From Candidatus Bathyarchaeota archaeon BA1 (GTDB lineage: Archaea > Thermoproteota > Bathyarchaeia > Bathyarchaeales > Bathyarchaeaceae), in the NCBI GenBank assembly GCA_001399805.1, contig LIHJ01000068.1, positions 6,563 to 13,255 on the forward strand: DNA of 6,693 bases, given 5' to 3'. The notes beneath the pieces are model-generated. The model had not been told where the DNA came from. It searched no databases and saw only the letters and a program-made list of their open reading frames with translations. This document shows, one piece after another, positions 1 to 5,285 of the stretch (positions within the stretch are counted from its first letter, which is position 1; every line of letters begins with the position of its first letter). The position numbers and the translations under genes were made by a program.

Positions 1-1
1 G

Positions 2-868
2 GTGATCGTGGGCTTACAGCATGGAAGCTTACCGGTAGGGGCGCGTGGAAGGTTGAAGTTTTCTGATGAGACGCTGAGGAGGATTTGCGGGGTTTTGGTT
101 AGGTGGGACCCCGACATCGTGGAGATCGTCCAGTTTGGCTCCTCGGTTTATATGCCTGAGCATGCGCGTGACCTGGATCTGCTGGTCTTCACTAGGCAGA
201 GGAAGGATTATGGGGTTTATTTGGATGCCACTTGTGAGGCCTATGAGGAGCTTGAATTTCCCCACAACATCGATGTGGTTCCAAAGGAGGTGGGGGAGCC
301 CCTGAACGAAAGCCTCGCTGTTCAGGTTCGAGGGGCTTATAAGATTCTTTATGGGAGCGGTAGATACTTGCGCGAGGCAACGGATGAGGCCCTGATGAAG
401 CTGGTTATGGAGCTTGGGCTGAACCCTACCTTTGAGGAGGCGCGCCTATACATCCACGGGGTTGAGGGGGCTGCGAGCATTTTTAAGAGGCTTGGAGAGG
501 CGAGAAGCGAGGCTGAGCGAAACAACGGCATAAGGCTGGCGTTTAACAGGCTCTTTGACGCCGCCAGAATAGCTTCCATGGCCTACCTATCCACCGAAGA
601 GAACCGATGGGGAAGGGTTGGGGGGAGGCTTCCCAGCCCCTACAAGGAGGAATTTAGAGAGATCACCAACATGTTGCATATCAAATACTTCTACGAGGGA
701 AACTACCCCCGCGAAAGGGTTGAAGAAGAGTTTCAAAGGTGGCTTAGGAAGGTTGAGGACTACATCAACAGGCTTGAAGCTAAAGGGGCTAAAACAGCGC
801 AGTGGAGCCCATCAACTTCCAGCAGTTACCAAGCCTCGACGCGCCATTATCCACTGGCGAGGCCTTGA
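2..868 (+). CDS. Nucleotidyltransferase with C-terminal HEPN-like helical domain, single chain; may extend left of the window
   Basis: Seen: residues ~40-95 carry a Pol-beta-type nucleotidyltransferase core, with G46-S47, then D57-L58-D59 after a nine-residue spacer (GSx9DxD), and a third acidic residue at D91 in HNIDVV. Residues ~110-260 are predicted helical and contain R219-x6-H226 followed by IKYFYEGNYP, which fits the Rx4-6H signature of HEPN domains. Known: in MntA/HepT toxin-antitoxin pairs a minimal nucleotidyltransferase AMPylates and silences a separate HEPN RNase; antibiotic-modifying nucleotidyltransferases share the same core. Inferred: a nucleotide-transferring enzyme with a fused HEPN partner; substrate unknown. 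The GTG at base 2 is only the first usable start in view, and the frame is open to the edge. The last ~25 residues are rich in Ser, Thr and Pro, unlike the rest, so the true C-terminus may have been altered near base 790. Confidence 0.72.
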   Translation: MIVGLQHGSLPVGARGRLKFSDETLRRICGVLVRWDPDIVEIVQFGSSVYMPEHARDLDLLVFTRQRKDYGVYLDATCEAYEELEFPHNIDVVPKEVGEPLNESLAVQVRGAYKILYGSGRYLREATDEALMKLVMELGLNPTFEEARLYIHGVEGAASIFKRLGEARSEAERNNGIRLAFNRLFDAARIASMAYLSTEENRWGRVGGRLPSPYKEEFREITNMLHIKYFYEGNYPRERVEEEFQRWLRKVEDYINRLEAKGAKTAQWSPSTSSSYQASTRHYPLARP

Positions 869-945
869 TCCTGTTGGCGATGCTGCTCACGCAAGTTTTA
901 TTAATGGTTTTGGGGGCAGACTTAACCATTGAAGCATTCATGTAG
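802..945 (+). CDS. Possible 47-residue single-span membrane peptide
   Basis: An open frame from a GTG at 802 to TAG at 943-945 encodes a polar start (VEPINFQQLP) followed by a clear hydrophobic stretch (ALILLAMLLTQVLLMVLGAD), like a single membrane helix. It overlaps the last 67 bases of the nucleotidyltransferase frame and is shifted by one base. A purine-rich AGGGG lies at 783-787, 14 bases before the start, which is far for a Shine-Dalgarno site. I recognise no family. It could be a real small membrane protein, the displaced C-terminus of the upstream gene after an indel, or chance. The hydrophobic coherence is the only argument in favour. Confidence 0.28.
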   Translation: MEPINFQQLPSLDAPLSTGEALILLAMLLTQVLLMVLGADLTIEAFM

Positions 946-950
946 CACAG

Positions 951-1250
951 GTGAGGCGAGATCCTTATTTGTCGTCGTCGAATCGTCCTAGGGTTCTTGT
1001 GACGGGTGGAGCGGGGTTCATTGGGAGTCATCTTGTGGATGCGTTAATCAGTGGTGGATGCGAGGTTGTTGTCCTTGATAACCTTTCGTCTGGTAGAGTG
1101 GAGAACATAAGGCAGCACCTGGGCAATGTGAGTCTTCGCTTTGTTAGAGGTGATGTGCTGGATAAGCGGGCGGTGGATAGGGCGGTGAGGGGTGTGGAGG
1201 CTGTGTTCCATTTTAGGCGGTCTCTTGATGGGCATGGGCGTGTTGTTTGA
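951..1250 (+). pseudogene. NAD-dependent nucleotide-sugar epimerase/dehydratase, N-terminal fragment
   Basis: Starts at GTG 951. Residues ~14-35 form the first Rossmann beta-alpha-beta unit with the dinucleotide-binding motif TGGAGFIG, then the ribose-binding acidic residue in VVLDNLSSG, then RGDVLD, which contacts the adenine. This is the extended SDR pattern of GalE/RfbB-type enzymes that act on UDP- or dTDP-sugars. Homology stops at VEAVFH (around base 1212), where these enzymes normally continue with LAA; instead an unrelated tail of about a dozen residues follows and ends at TGA 1248-1250. The catalytic YxxxK and the sugar-binding half are absent: 99 codons against roughly 300-330 for the family. 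It cannot be an active epimerase. The following bases are the end of a glycosyltransferase in another frame, so the break looks like an internal deletion between two neighbouring sugar genes. Confidence 0.85.
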
Positions 1251-1371
1251 ATGGTTGACGACCGGGAGAATCGTTCGTTTGGCTTCGGTTACGCTCTCAG
1301 CCCTCCTCATAATGACGGGAATCCGGCTGTTTTCGTTGGGGTTGATTGCAGATATGATAAGGAGGCGCTAG
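1210..1371 (+). pseudogene. C-terminal membrane tail of a family 2 glycosyltransferase
   Basis: In the frame one base off the epimerase fragment, bases ~1210-1371 read ILGGLLMGMG, then a segment containing EWLTTGRIVRLASVTLSALL and LFSLGLIADMIRRR, ending at TAG 1369-1371. Two hydrophobic segments joined by EW..TGRIVRL, with a closing LFSLGLIADMI, are characteristic of the C-terminus of membrane-anchored GT2 enzymes (polyprenyl-phosphate sugar transferases) as I know them from archaea. The catalytic GT-A domain is missing, so only about 54 codons remain of a protein normally over 300 residues. An ATG at 1228 could start translation of a 47-residue peptide, but that is unlikely to be the original start. 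The fragment lies directly against the truncated epimerase and just ahead of the intact mannose synthase. Confidence 0.7.
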
Positions 1372-1373
1372 AT

Positions 1374-1384
1374 ATTTTAATATA
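1374..1384 (+). promoter_or_regulatory. TATA-like box ahead of the mannose synthase
   Basis: The stretch ATTTTAATATA stands out from GC-richer surroundings. An archaeal transcription start about 26 bases downstream would fall near 1405, giving a leader of about 12 bases to the TTG at 1417 or 27 bases to the TTG at 1432. Read by eye only; no clear BRE was assigned. Confidence 0.4.
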
Positions 1385-1416
1385 CTGATTATGGGCTGTG
1401 TGAATGTTAAGTTGGC

Positions 1417-2172
1417 TTGAGGAAAGATGATTTGAGGAAGATTTGTATAATTATACCAACCTACAACGAGCGGGAGAACATTGTCCCCCTCATTTCAGAA
1501 CTCCAGAATGTGCTTAAACACTGTGGGATGGAGCGCTCCGCCACCGTGCTGATCGTGGACGACAACTCACCGGATGGAACAGGCAAGCTGGCGGAGGAGA
1601 TGGCGAGGATCTATGGCAACTTGAGGGTTTTGCATCGCCCGAGGAAGTCTGGCCTAGGCTCAGCATATAGGGATGGTTTTTCCTACGCGTTGAACAAGCT
1701 GGATAGCGACGTGATCTTCGAGATGGATGCTGATCTTTCCCACAACCCAAAGCAGATACCCAACCTTCTCGACGGCATACTTAATGGTTGTGACGTTGTG
1801 GTTGGGAGTAGGAGGGTGGAGGGTGGCGGGATCGTTGGGTGGAGTCCCTACAGGAGGATGGTCAGCTGGTTTGGCAACAGGATGGCTCAATGGCTCTGTG
1901 GGGTCAGGGCTCGAGATGCGACGAGCGGGTATAGGGCGTTCACCCGTAAAGCTCTTGAGCAAGTTAATTACTTGGACGTGAAGTCTGAAGGATACGCCTT
2001 CCAGATCGAGATGCTATTTCGATGCCAGGAAAAGGGGTTGGGAATCGAGGAAAAACCGATCATTTTCATTGATCGTGGCTCTGGCAAATCCAAGCTTGGA
2101 ACCAGGGAGTGGATTGAATTCATGAAAACATGTTTCAAACTTCTCATAAGTAGATTAAAAGCAAAAAGTTGA
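1417..2172 (+). CDS. Polyprenol (dolichol)-phosphate mannosyltransferase, family GT2
   Basis: Transfers a sugar, usually mannose from GDP-mannose, to a polyprenyl phosphate on the cytoplasmic face of the membrane; the product feeds archaeal N-glycosylation or glycolipid synthesis. Seen: the GT-A domain fills the protein, with IIIPTYNEREN (residues 11-21), VDDNSPDGT (47-55), metal-binding DADLSH (104-109), GSRRVEGGG (130-138), SGYRAF (160-165) and the DPM1-like RGSGKSKLG (220-228). At 251 residues it matches short, soluble DPM1-type enzymes and lacks the C-terminal GtrA-like membrane domain of longer relatives. The frame opens after a TAA at 1408-1410. TTG 1417 gives the longest product, while TTG 1432 has GAGG at 1419-1422 at good spacing, so the start is open between them. 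It is the only intact sugar-transfer gene here. Mannose as the donor sugar is inferred from family resemblance. Confidence 0.88.
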   Translation: MRKDDLRKICIIIPTYNERENIVPLISELQNVLKHCGMERSATVLIVDDNSPDGTGKLAEEMARIYGNLRVLHRPRKSGLGSAYRDGFSYALNKLDSDVIFEMDADLSHNPKQIPNLLDGILNGCDVVVGSRRVEGGGIVGWSPYRRMVSWFGNRMAQWLCGVRARDATSGYRAFTRKALEQVNYLDVKSEGYAFQIEMLFRCQEKGLGIEEKPIIFIDRGSGKSKLGTREWIEFMKTCFKLLISRLKAKS

Positions 2173-2195
2173 GCCACCTCATGATTTTAAGGGAT

Positions 2196-2203
2196 GATTT
2201 TTA
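2196..2203 (+). terminator. Short T-run after the mannose synthase
   Basis: A run of five T within GATTTTTAG begins 26 bases past the stop codon. Archaeal termination often uses T-runs without a hairpin, and no stem is obvious here. The run is short, so this is a weak call. Confidence 0.25.
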
Positions 2204-2216
2204 GTATTCAAAAATG

Positions 2217-2226
2217 CATAAATAAT
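2217..2226 (+). promoter_or_regulatory. TATA-like box placed for leaderless transcription of the GT2 remnant
   Basis: CATAAATAAT is centred about 26-27 bases before the ATG at 2248-2250, the spacing expected when archaeal transcription begins at the start codon. No Shine-Dalgarno site precedes the ATG, which agrees with a leaderless message. The box and start appear intact although the gene behind them is broken. Confidence 0.5.
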
Positions 2227-2247
2227 TGATGCCCTTACAAAATAATT

Positions 2248-2728
2248 ATGGCTCATCTTGTGAGCGTAATAATAGTTCATTATGGACGTGAAGATTAACC
2301 TACAGATGTATCGCCTCAATCTACGACAGTGGCATTAAGTTTCCATTTCAAGTCATCGTTGTCAATAACTCTTCATCAGATTTAAGTCCGGTTTTATCAA
2401 GTTTTCCAGATGTTTTAATAGTTGATCCGGCTAAAAACATTGGATATACTGGTGGGGTGAATTTAGATACGAACACTCCACAGGAGACGAAATCGTTGTC
2501 TTAAATAATGATGTGTTCGTCACCACCGATTGGTTAAATGAATTGATGGAAACTTTGTTAAGTAATGAAAAAGTTGGGATCTGTTCTTCTAAGGATATTC
2601 TGGCAGATGAACCAAACCTTTTAAATGGAGCTGAAACAGCCCTTAATTTACTGCTACAAGGATGGACTCCACTCCAGCAAATAAGCTTGCATAAAAGAAA
2701 AACCATACGAGGCTACGTAGGCAACTAA
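2248..2728 (+). pseudogene. Family 2 glycosyltransferase (rhamnosyltransferase-like), frameshifted N-terminal remnant
   Basis: Three consecutive frames give one GT2 N-terminus. From ATG 2248: VSVIIVHYGRED, then stop TAA at 2296. One frame over from 2295: LTYRCIASIYDSGI, VIVVNNSSSDL and NIGYTGGVNL up to about 2465. A further shift from 2468: YEHSTGDEIVVLNNDVFVT, then DWLNELM and VGICSSK, weakening after EPNLLNGAETALNLLLQGW (about base 2665). NNSSSD and NNDVF are the nucleotide-sugar and metal-binding elements of the GT-A fold. Each shift is repaired by adding one base: a T at about 2294 restores GAA GAT TTA, and a G at about 2466 restores TTA GGA TAC. The acceptor-binding C-terminal half is absent. 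The frame closes at TAA 2726-2728, after about 20 codons unlike the family. The segment is distinctly more AT-rich than bases 1-2170, which suggests a different origin. Two single-base deletions could also be read errors, but the missing C-terminus could not. Confidence 0.8.
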
Positions 2729-2915
2729 CGACATTTTGACAATCGTGACTCCCAGGCTTAGGTTGTTAGTATTAGCGATGAAGATTAGCATTTCATGCCT
2801 CCTATTGAAAGCAGTAAAGGCGTACCAGATTTCCATGATGCTTCATGTGACAACGACGGCGAGAGATCGAAGATCGCCATGTCTTATTCGGGACAAGCCA
2901 CGGCGAACAGCAGCA
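2729..2915. other. Non-coding spacer between GT2 remnant and toxin-antitoxin pair
   Basis: No convincing gene, RNA or repeat was seen. Short open frames exist on both strands, but none resembles a known family, and the + strand frames are low-complexity or carry stops. It probably holds further decayed sequence from the glycosyltransferase side and the upstream region of the antitoxin promoter. Confidence 0.45.
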
Positions 2916-2924
2916 TTTATTAAG
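2916..2924 (+). promoter_or_regulatory. TATA-like box for the toxin-antitoxin operon
   Basis: TTTATTAAG is centred near 2920. Adding about 26 bases puts the transcription start near 2946, roughly 11 bases before the ATG at 2957. No Shine-Dalgarno motif lies in between, so the message is probably leaderless or nearly so. AbrB-type antitoxins commonly repress their own promoter, so this is also the likely operator region (inference). Confidence 0.4.
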
Positions 2925-2956
2925 TGGTATTCCATCTTCCATTCCAGATGATGTAA

Positions 2957-3241
2957 ATGACGCCCAGGACTAAGGTTTCCTCTCAAGGAAGAACCGTGAT
3001 TCCGGCGGAGATAAGGGAAAAGCTTGGGATTCGTGAGGGTGAAGAGGTTGAGTGGGCTCTGGAAGGTGAGGTTATGGTGGTTAAGGTAGCGCGGGAGGAA
3101 AAGACTCCTGATGAGATTTTGGAATACCTTAAAAATCATTTGGTGGAAATCAGGGGTATTTCCACGAAAGCAGTTTGTATTGACCTGAATAGGCAGATGA
3201 TGGGCGAATGGGTGAGAAGGAAGTTAGGGCTGACGCAGTGA
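2957..3241 (+). CDS. vapB: AbrB/SpoVT-type antitoxin (VapB family)
   Basis: A 94-residue DNA-binding antitoxin. Residues ~4-46 form a swapped-hairpin SpoVT/AbrB domain, visible as TKVSSQGRTVIPAEIREKLG followed by REGEEVEW and a closing strand VMVVKV. In VapBC pairs this domain dimerises and binds the operon promoter. Residues ~48-94 (TPDEILEYLKNHL onwards) form the charged, helical C-terminal part that usually wraps the toxin's active site; it ends with MGEWVRRKLGLTQ. The ATG at 2957 is the only sensible start, because an earlier ATG-ATG at 2948-2953 runs straight into TAA. Its stop overlaps the toxin's GTG start, which marks a coupled operon. Length and domain order are typical, and no damage is seen. 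Confidence 0.88.
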   Translation: MTPRTKVSSQGRTVIPAEIREKLGIREGEEVEWALEGEVMVVKVAREEKTPDEILEYLKNHLVEIRGISTKAVCIDLNRQMMGEWVRRKLGLTQ

Positions 3242-3690
3242 TTGACGTTGGAGTCTTGGCGGTTGGTCTGTCGAGGAACCCAGCCACTGACCATTGCCTG
3301 GAAGTTATAGAGGATGCGGTGAGAGGTAGAGTCCGAGCCCTCATTCCATATACAGTGGTTTTCGGCGCTCACTATATCTTGACTAGGTTTTATGGTATTA
3401 CGCCCAAGGAAGCAAACGACCTGCTACGAAATTTATTGTCCTCTAAAAGGATCGTTTGGTATGGGTATATCGACAAAAATAGCGTCGAGAAATCCTTTGA
3501 GAATACTGAGAAACACGATTTGGACGCTTGGGACGGATATATCCTATATTTAATGGAGACGCATCAGATTAGAATCATCTACACACTCGATGTGGAACAT
3601 TTCGGCAAAATAAATTGGATAAAAGCAGTTAACCCAATTCCAGACGAAAAGATGAAGGAGCTACGCACTTTCCTAAAGGAATGGACATAG
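3238..3690 (+). CDS. vapC: PIN-domain toxin/ribonuclease (VapC family), divergent active site
   Basis: PIN proteins are metal-dependent RNases; as VapC toxins they cut tRNA, rRNA or mRNA when the antitoxin is lost. The frame is open from 3208, but the GTG at 3238 overlaps the antitoxin's TGA (GTGA) and places the PIN strand at the N-terminus, so I choose it: 150 residues, usual for the family. Numbered from that start, visible features are D3 in IDVGVLAVGL, then GAHYILTRFYGI (43-54), DLDAWDGY (94-101, D96/D99) and TLDVEHF (116-122, D118). Odd points: the usual DTN at the first position reads DVG, and the position where the conserved Glu normally lies reads GAH. The first and the late acidic residues remain, so the fold is clear, but catalysis may use a different set or be weak. 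The antitoxin overlap supports a toxin role. Confidence 0.85.
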   Translation: MIDVGVLAVGLSRNPATDHCLEVIEDAVRGRVRALIPYTVVFGAHYILTRFYGITPKEANDLLRNLLSSKRIVWYGYIDKNSVEKSFENTEKHDLDAWDGYILYLMETHQIRIIYTLDVEHFGKINWIKAVNPIPDEKMKELRTFLKEWT

Positions 3691-4234
3691 ATGCACTTTC
3701 CACGAGCGGCTTGCTCTCCATAAGTGACATAAACTCCATGAAAAGGGGTTAAACTAACTCACGCACTCTTTGAATAAAGTAAGCTTTTTGCAAAGATTCT
3801 TACACTCTATAGAACCGGGTTACCTTCACATCATGCAAGAAACCCAGAGGTTAGACCTTTTCCCTTGCGCCTTCTTGGCTCCAAAATTTCTTTGTGCAAA
3901 GCGCTTAGATCCGATGTTAAACCTTACCTGTAAACTCCCTGGCTATCTGCCTTCTAACTGGATGTATCTGGTATGGGTTAATCTCCTCAGCATGGATTGG
4001 GGAAGAGCCCTCTTTTTGTCCCGCAGATGAATCCTAAAATTTTTGTTGTGTTATTTTGTTGTGTTATGGAGGGTTGAATAGAGTGTCCAATAAAGTTTTT
4101 AGGAGTGTCGCTATGTTGAATGTGTTTGATGGTTGATGAAAAGAGGTTGATCATATACCTTAGCGATTATAACGGGTTCATCCTGGTTTTTGCGACATGG
4201 CTCGCGGATTCCCCCGAGTCAAAGTATCTTCTGA
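3691..4234. other. 540-base stretch without a recognisable gene
   Basis: The longest open frame (3770-4030, + strand, 86 codons from TTG) is rich in Leu, Phe, Trp and Cys and matches no family I know; no Shine-Dalgarno site precedes it. Another + frame through 3850-4070 has several stops. Bases 4120-4180 open a frame that soon becomes the antisense of the glycosyltransferase scrap. The only structure seen is the 13-base tandem repeat at 4041-4066. The stretch is best read as decayed or intergenic DNA. Confidence 0.5.
4041..4066. repeat. Perfect 13-base tandem duplication
   Basis: TTTTGTTGTGTTA occurs at 4041-4053 and again immediately at 4054-4066, followed by TGG. It lies in non-coding DNA and looks like a recent slippage duplication. 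The T-rich strand could also help terminate transcripts, but nothing else supports that. Confidence 0.8.
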
Positions 4235-4420
4235 ATAGGTTTTTAGGGGGTAGTTGTGGGAGTGATAGACAGCGGCTTCTGGTTCATACAATATTTCATA
4301 TCCAGCCTTTAGGATTCTTCTGGCGATCTCTTGGTCTTCGCTCATGATGATTTCTTCATTGAACCTGAATTTTTCGCATACTTCTTTCTTAATCGCTGAG
4401 CAAGCGTTGGACGCGAAGAA
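4235..4420 (-). pseudogene. Rhamnosyltransferase-like GT2, C-terminal fragment
   Basis: On the minus strand, bases ~4420 to ~4235 encode FFASNACSAIKKEVCEKF, then FNEEIIMSEDQEIARRILKA and GYEILYEPEAAVYHSHNYPL. SN.CSAI with EDQE (the catalytic-base region ED) and YEP.A.VYHSHNY are the signature of the second half of GT-A rhamnosyltransferases. The first half, including the metal-binding DxD region, is missing: sequence upstream of FFASN is unlike the family, and the tail after KTYSE also diverges before the stop at 4178-4180. It is not the missing end of the + strand GT2 remnant at 2248, whose motifs belong to a different GT2 subgroup. The fragment is embedded in unrelated sequence at both ends, so it is a rearrangement relic without likely function. 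Confidence 0.8.
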
Positions 4421-4461
4421 AAACCGAAGGAACCAAAATGAAAACAAACAATCTATCATAA

Positions 4462-4641
4462 AAGTCCCTCAGCCTCCAATCGAAACCCGGAAACAACGCC
4501 CTAAACCGGTACTTAAAGGGGGTATCCCTAGCCTACCTAATTCACACAGACACCAACCTGGGCAGGTGCTGCGCCCAAGCCCTAAAAACCCACATCGGAC
4601 GTCGCTTCCTCCTTTCTATACAGTCCAGGTATATCAGGTAA
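4462..4641 (+). other. Unassigned 59-codon open frame between two gene fragments
   Basis: Between TAA at 4459-4461 and TAA at 4639-4641 the + strand is open and reads smoothly, including NNALNRYLKGVSLAYL and HTDTNLGRCCAQALKTHIGR. No ATG, GTG or TTG start suits it, so as a gene it would be partial. Its resemblance to protein fades near 4605, about where the opposite-strand RNase J fragment begins, which suggests a short piece of another gene inserted there. I cannot name a family; chance is possible. Confidence 0.2.
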
Positions 4642-4821
4642 AATTCCTAATGACAAAAGATGTTTCTCTTCTCTGGGGGCTAGGTAAGGCTGGTCGAAAA
4701 ACAGTCGTTCTTTTTCAAAGTTCTTGCCAAAATCGATGAAAACCCGTGTGTCGCCATCCTTCAATAGAATCTTATTACCACCAATCTCGCCAACTCCGCC
4801 GTGAAAGATCAAATCAACCAA
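4600..4821 (-). pseudogene. Archaeal RNase J-like metallo-beta-lactamase protein, N-terminal fragment
   Basis: RNase J-type proteins are 5'-3' exonucleases and endonucleases of RNA with a metallo-beta-lactamase/beta-CASP fold. Here the minus strand encodes VDLIFHGGVGEIGGNKILL, then DGDTRVFIDFGKNF and LGILPDIPGLYRKEE, the familiar first ~75 residues of the archaeal family. The sequence then breaks and stops at 4582-4584, before the zinc-binding HxHxDH motif, so more than 80% of the usual ~400-450 residues is gone. An upstream ATG at 4842 is in frame, but TTG 4821 is preceded by GAGGGG (4833-4828) at a six-base spacing and gives the family's usual N-terminus, so I prefer it. It sits 33 bases after the WYL-like gene on the same strand and was probably co-transcribed with it. 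No activity is expected from the stump. Confidence 0.82.
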
Positions 4822-4827
4822 GCGTAA

Positions 4828-4833
4828 CCCCTC
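4828..4833 (-). promoter_or_regulatory. Shine-Dalgarno site that places the RNase J fragment start
   Basis: GAGGGG on the minus strand ends six bases before TTG 4821. It favours that TTG over the in-frame ATG at 4842 and shows that this gene, unlike the leaderless starts nearby, was translated from within a longer message. Confidence 0.5.
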
Positions 4834-4854
4834 TTGACACATACTGGGTACATT

Positions 4855-5172
4855 CTAGAATTTCTGTTGAGCTAACTTTTTCTTCTCATAAATTGGTATT
4901 AGTTCCCGCCATCTGCCTTGAGGGTTAGGCGTGAAGGAATTTCCCACATACTTCCAACCAAGAACATTTTCAGGTAGGAAACACCTTACATTCCTCCTAA
5001 GTCTGCAAATACCCCATAGCCCAAAGTTTTTCCCATCCCTCGACAATCCATAATAGTCAGGCTCAACTTCCCTGACCGTTGTTTGCTTTTTTGTCTTTCC
5101 GCTATAATATGTAATTGCAAGAGTTTTATGTTCTACAGCTGCTTTTACCCAAGCATCAAAAAGTGAAAGCAT
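4855..5172 (-). CDS. Small stand-alone WYL-like domain protein
   Basis: About 105 residues, with ALAITYYSGKTKK early, then REVEPDYYGLSRDGKNFGLW, a strand with CRLRRNVRCF, and a C-terminal stretch GRWRELIPIYEKKK. This order (YYSG..., R.VEP, a W/L strand, then R...R.F) follows the WYL domain, an SH3-like ligand- or nucleic-acid-binding module often found in regulators of defence and DNA-repair genes. Normally WYL is joined to a helix-turn-helix; here there is none, only a short helix (SLFDAWVKAAVEH) ahead of it. ATG 5172 is my start; TTG 5184 would add four residues. A TATA-like box at 5201-5210 puts transcription near 5180, which suits ATG 5172 better. It lies directly upstream of the RNase J fragment, same strand. 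The WYL assignment rests on pattern recognition only; a distinct small beta domain is possible. Confidence 0.6.
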   Translation of the reverse strand: MLSLFDAWVKAAVEHKTLAITYYSGKTKKQTTVREVEPDYYGLSRDGKNFGLWGICRLRRNVRCFLPENVLGWKYVGNSFTPNPQGRWRELIPIYEKKKLAQQKF

Positions 5173-5200
5173 TTTCTTTCGCAAGAAACAAACTGATAAC

Positions 5201-5212
5201 AGATATTTATCT
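5201..5212 (-). promoter_or_regulatory. Palindromic TATA-like box for the WYL-like gene
   Basis: On the minus strand the box reads AGATAAATATCT, an AGATA/TATCT inverted repeat around two bases. A start of transcription about 26 bases downstream falls near 5180, eight bases before ATG 5172, so the mRNA would be almost leaderless. The symmetry could be incidental or could serve a dimeric regulator. Confidence 0.45.
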
Positions 5213-5285
5213 CTTTGGTATCACCGATACTGTCAACTTTGTTAGTGATAGAAATATAGCTATCAAAATCAACCCCCCGCTACCA

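Noticed and set aside
1251..1388. A 45-codon + frame starting at ATG right after the epimerase fragment's stop
   Set aside because: The GT2 C-terminal membrane signature in a neighbouring frame of the same bases is far more convincing, so this frame is its shadow.
2654..2836. A minus-strand frame with hydrophobic segments opposite the GT2 remnant
   Set aside because: About 75 bases of it lie opposite the + strand GT2 tail; there is no start signal, and the hydrophobic look follows from the AT-rich antisense sequence.
3770..4030. An 86-codon + strand frame from a TTG start
   Set aside because: Its composition is odd (many Leu, Phe, Trp, Cys), it has no ribosome site or promoter, and it shows no family resemblance; treated as a chance frame in decayed DNA.
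2248..4420. The + strand GT2 start and the minus-strand GT2 end being two halves of one inverted gene
   Set aside because: The N-terminal piece has the NNDVF type of motif, while the C-terminal piece has the SN.CSAI/EDQE/HSHNY type; these belong to different GT2 subgroups, so two separate genes are more likely.
4344..4739. A 131-codon + strand frame, the longest on that strand in this part
   Set aside because: It runs antisense to both the rhamnosyltransferase and RNase J fragments, whose motifs are clear, and it is rich in Pro, Lys and Arg without domain character.
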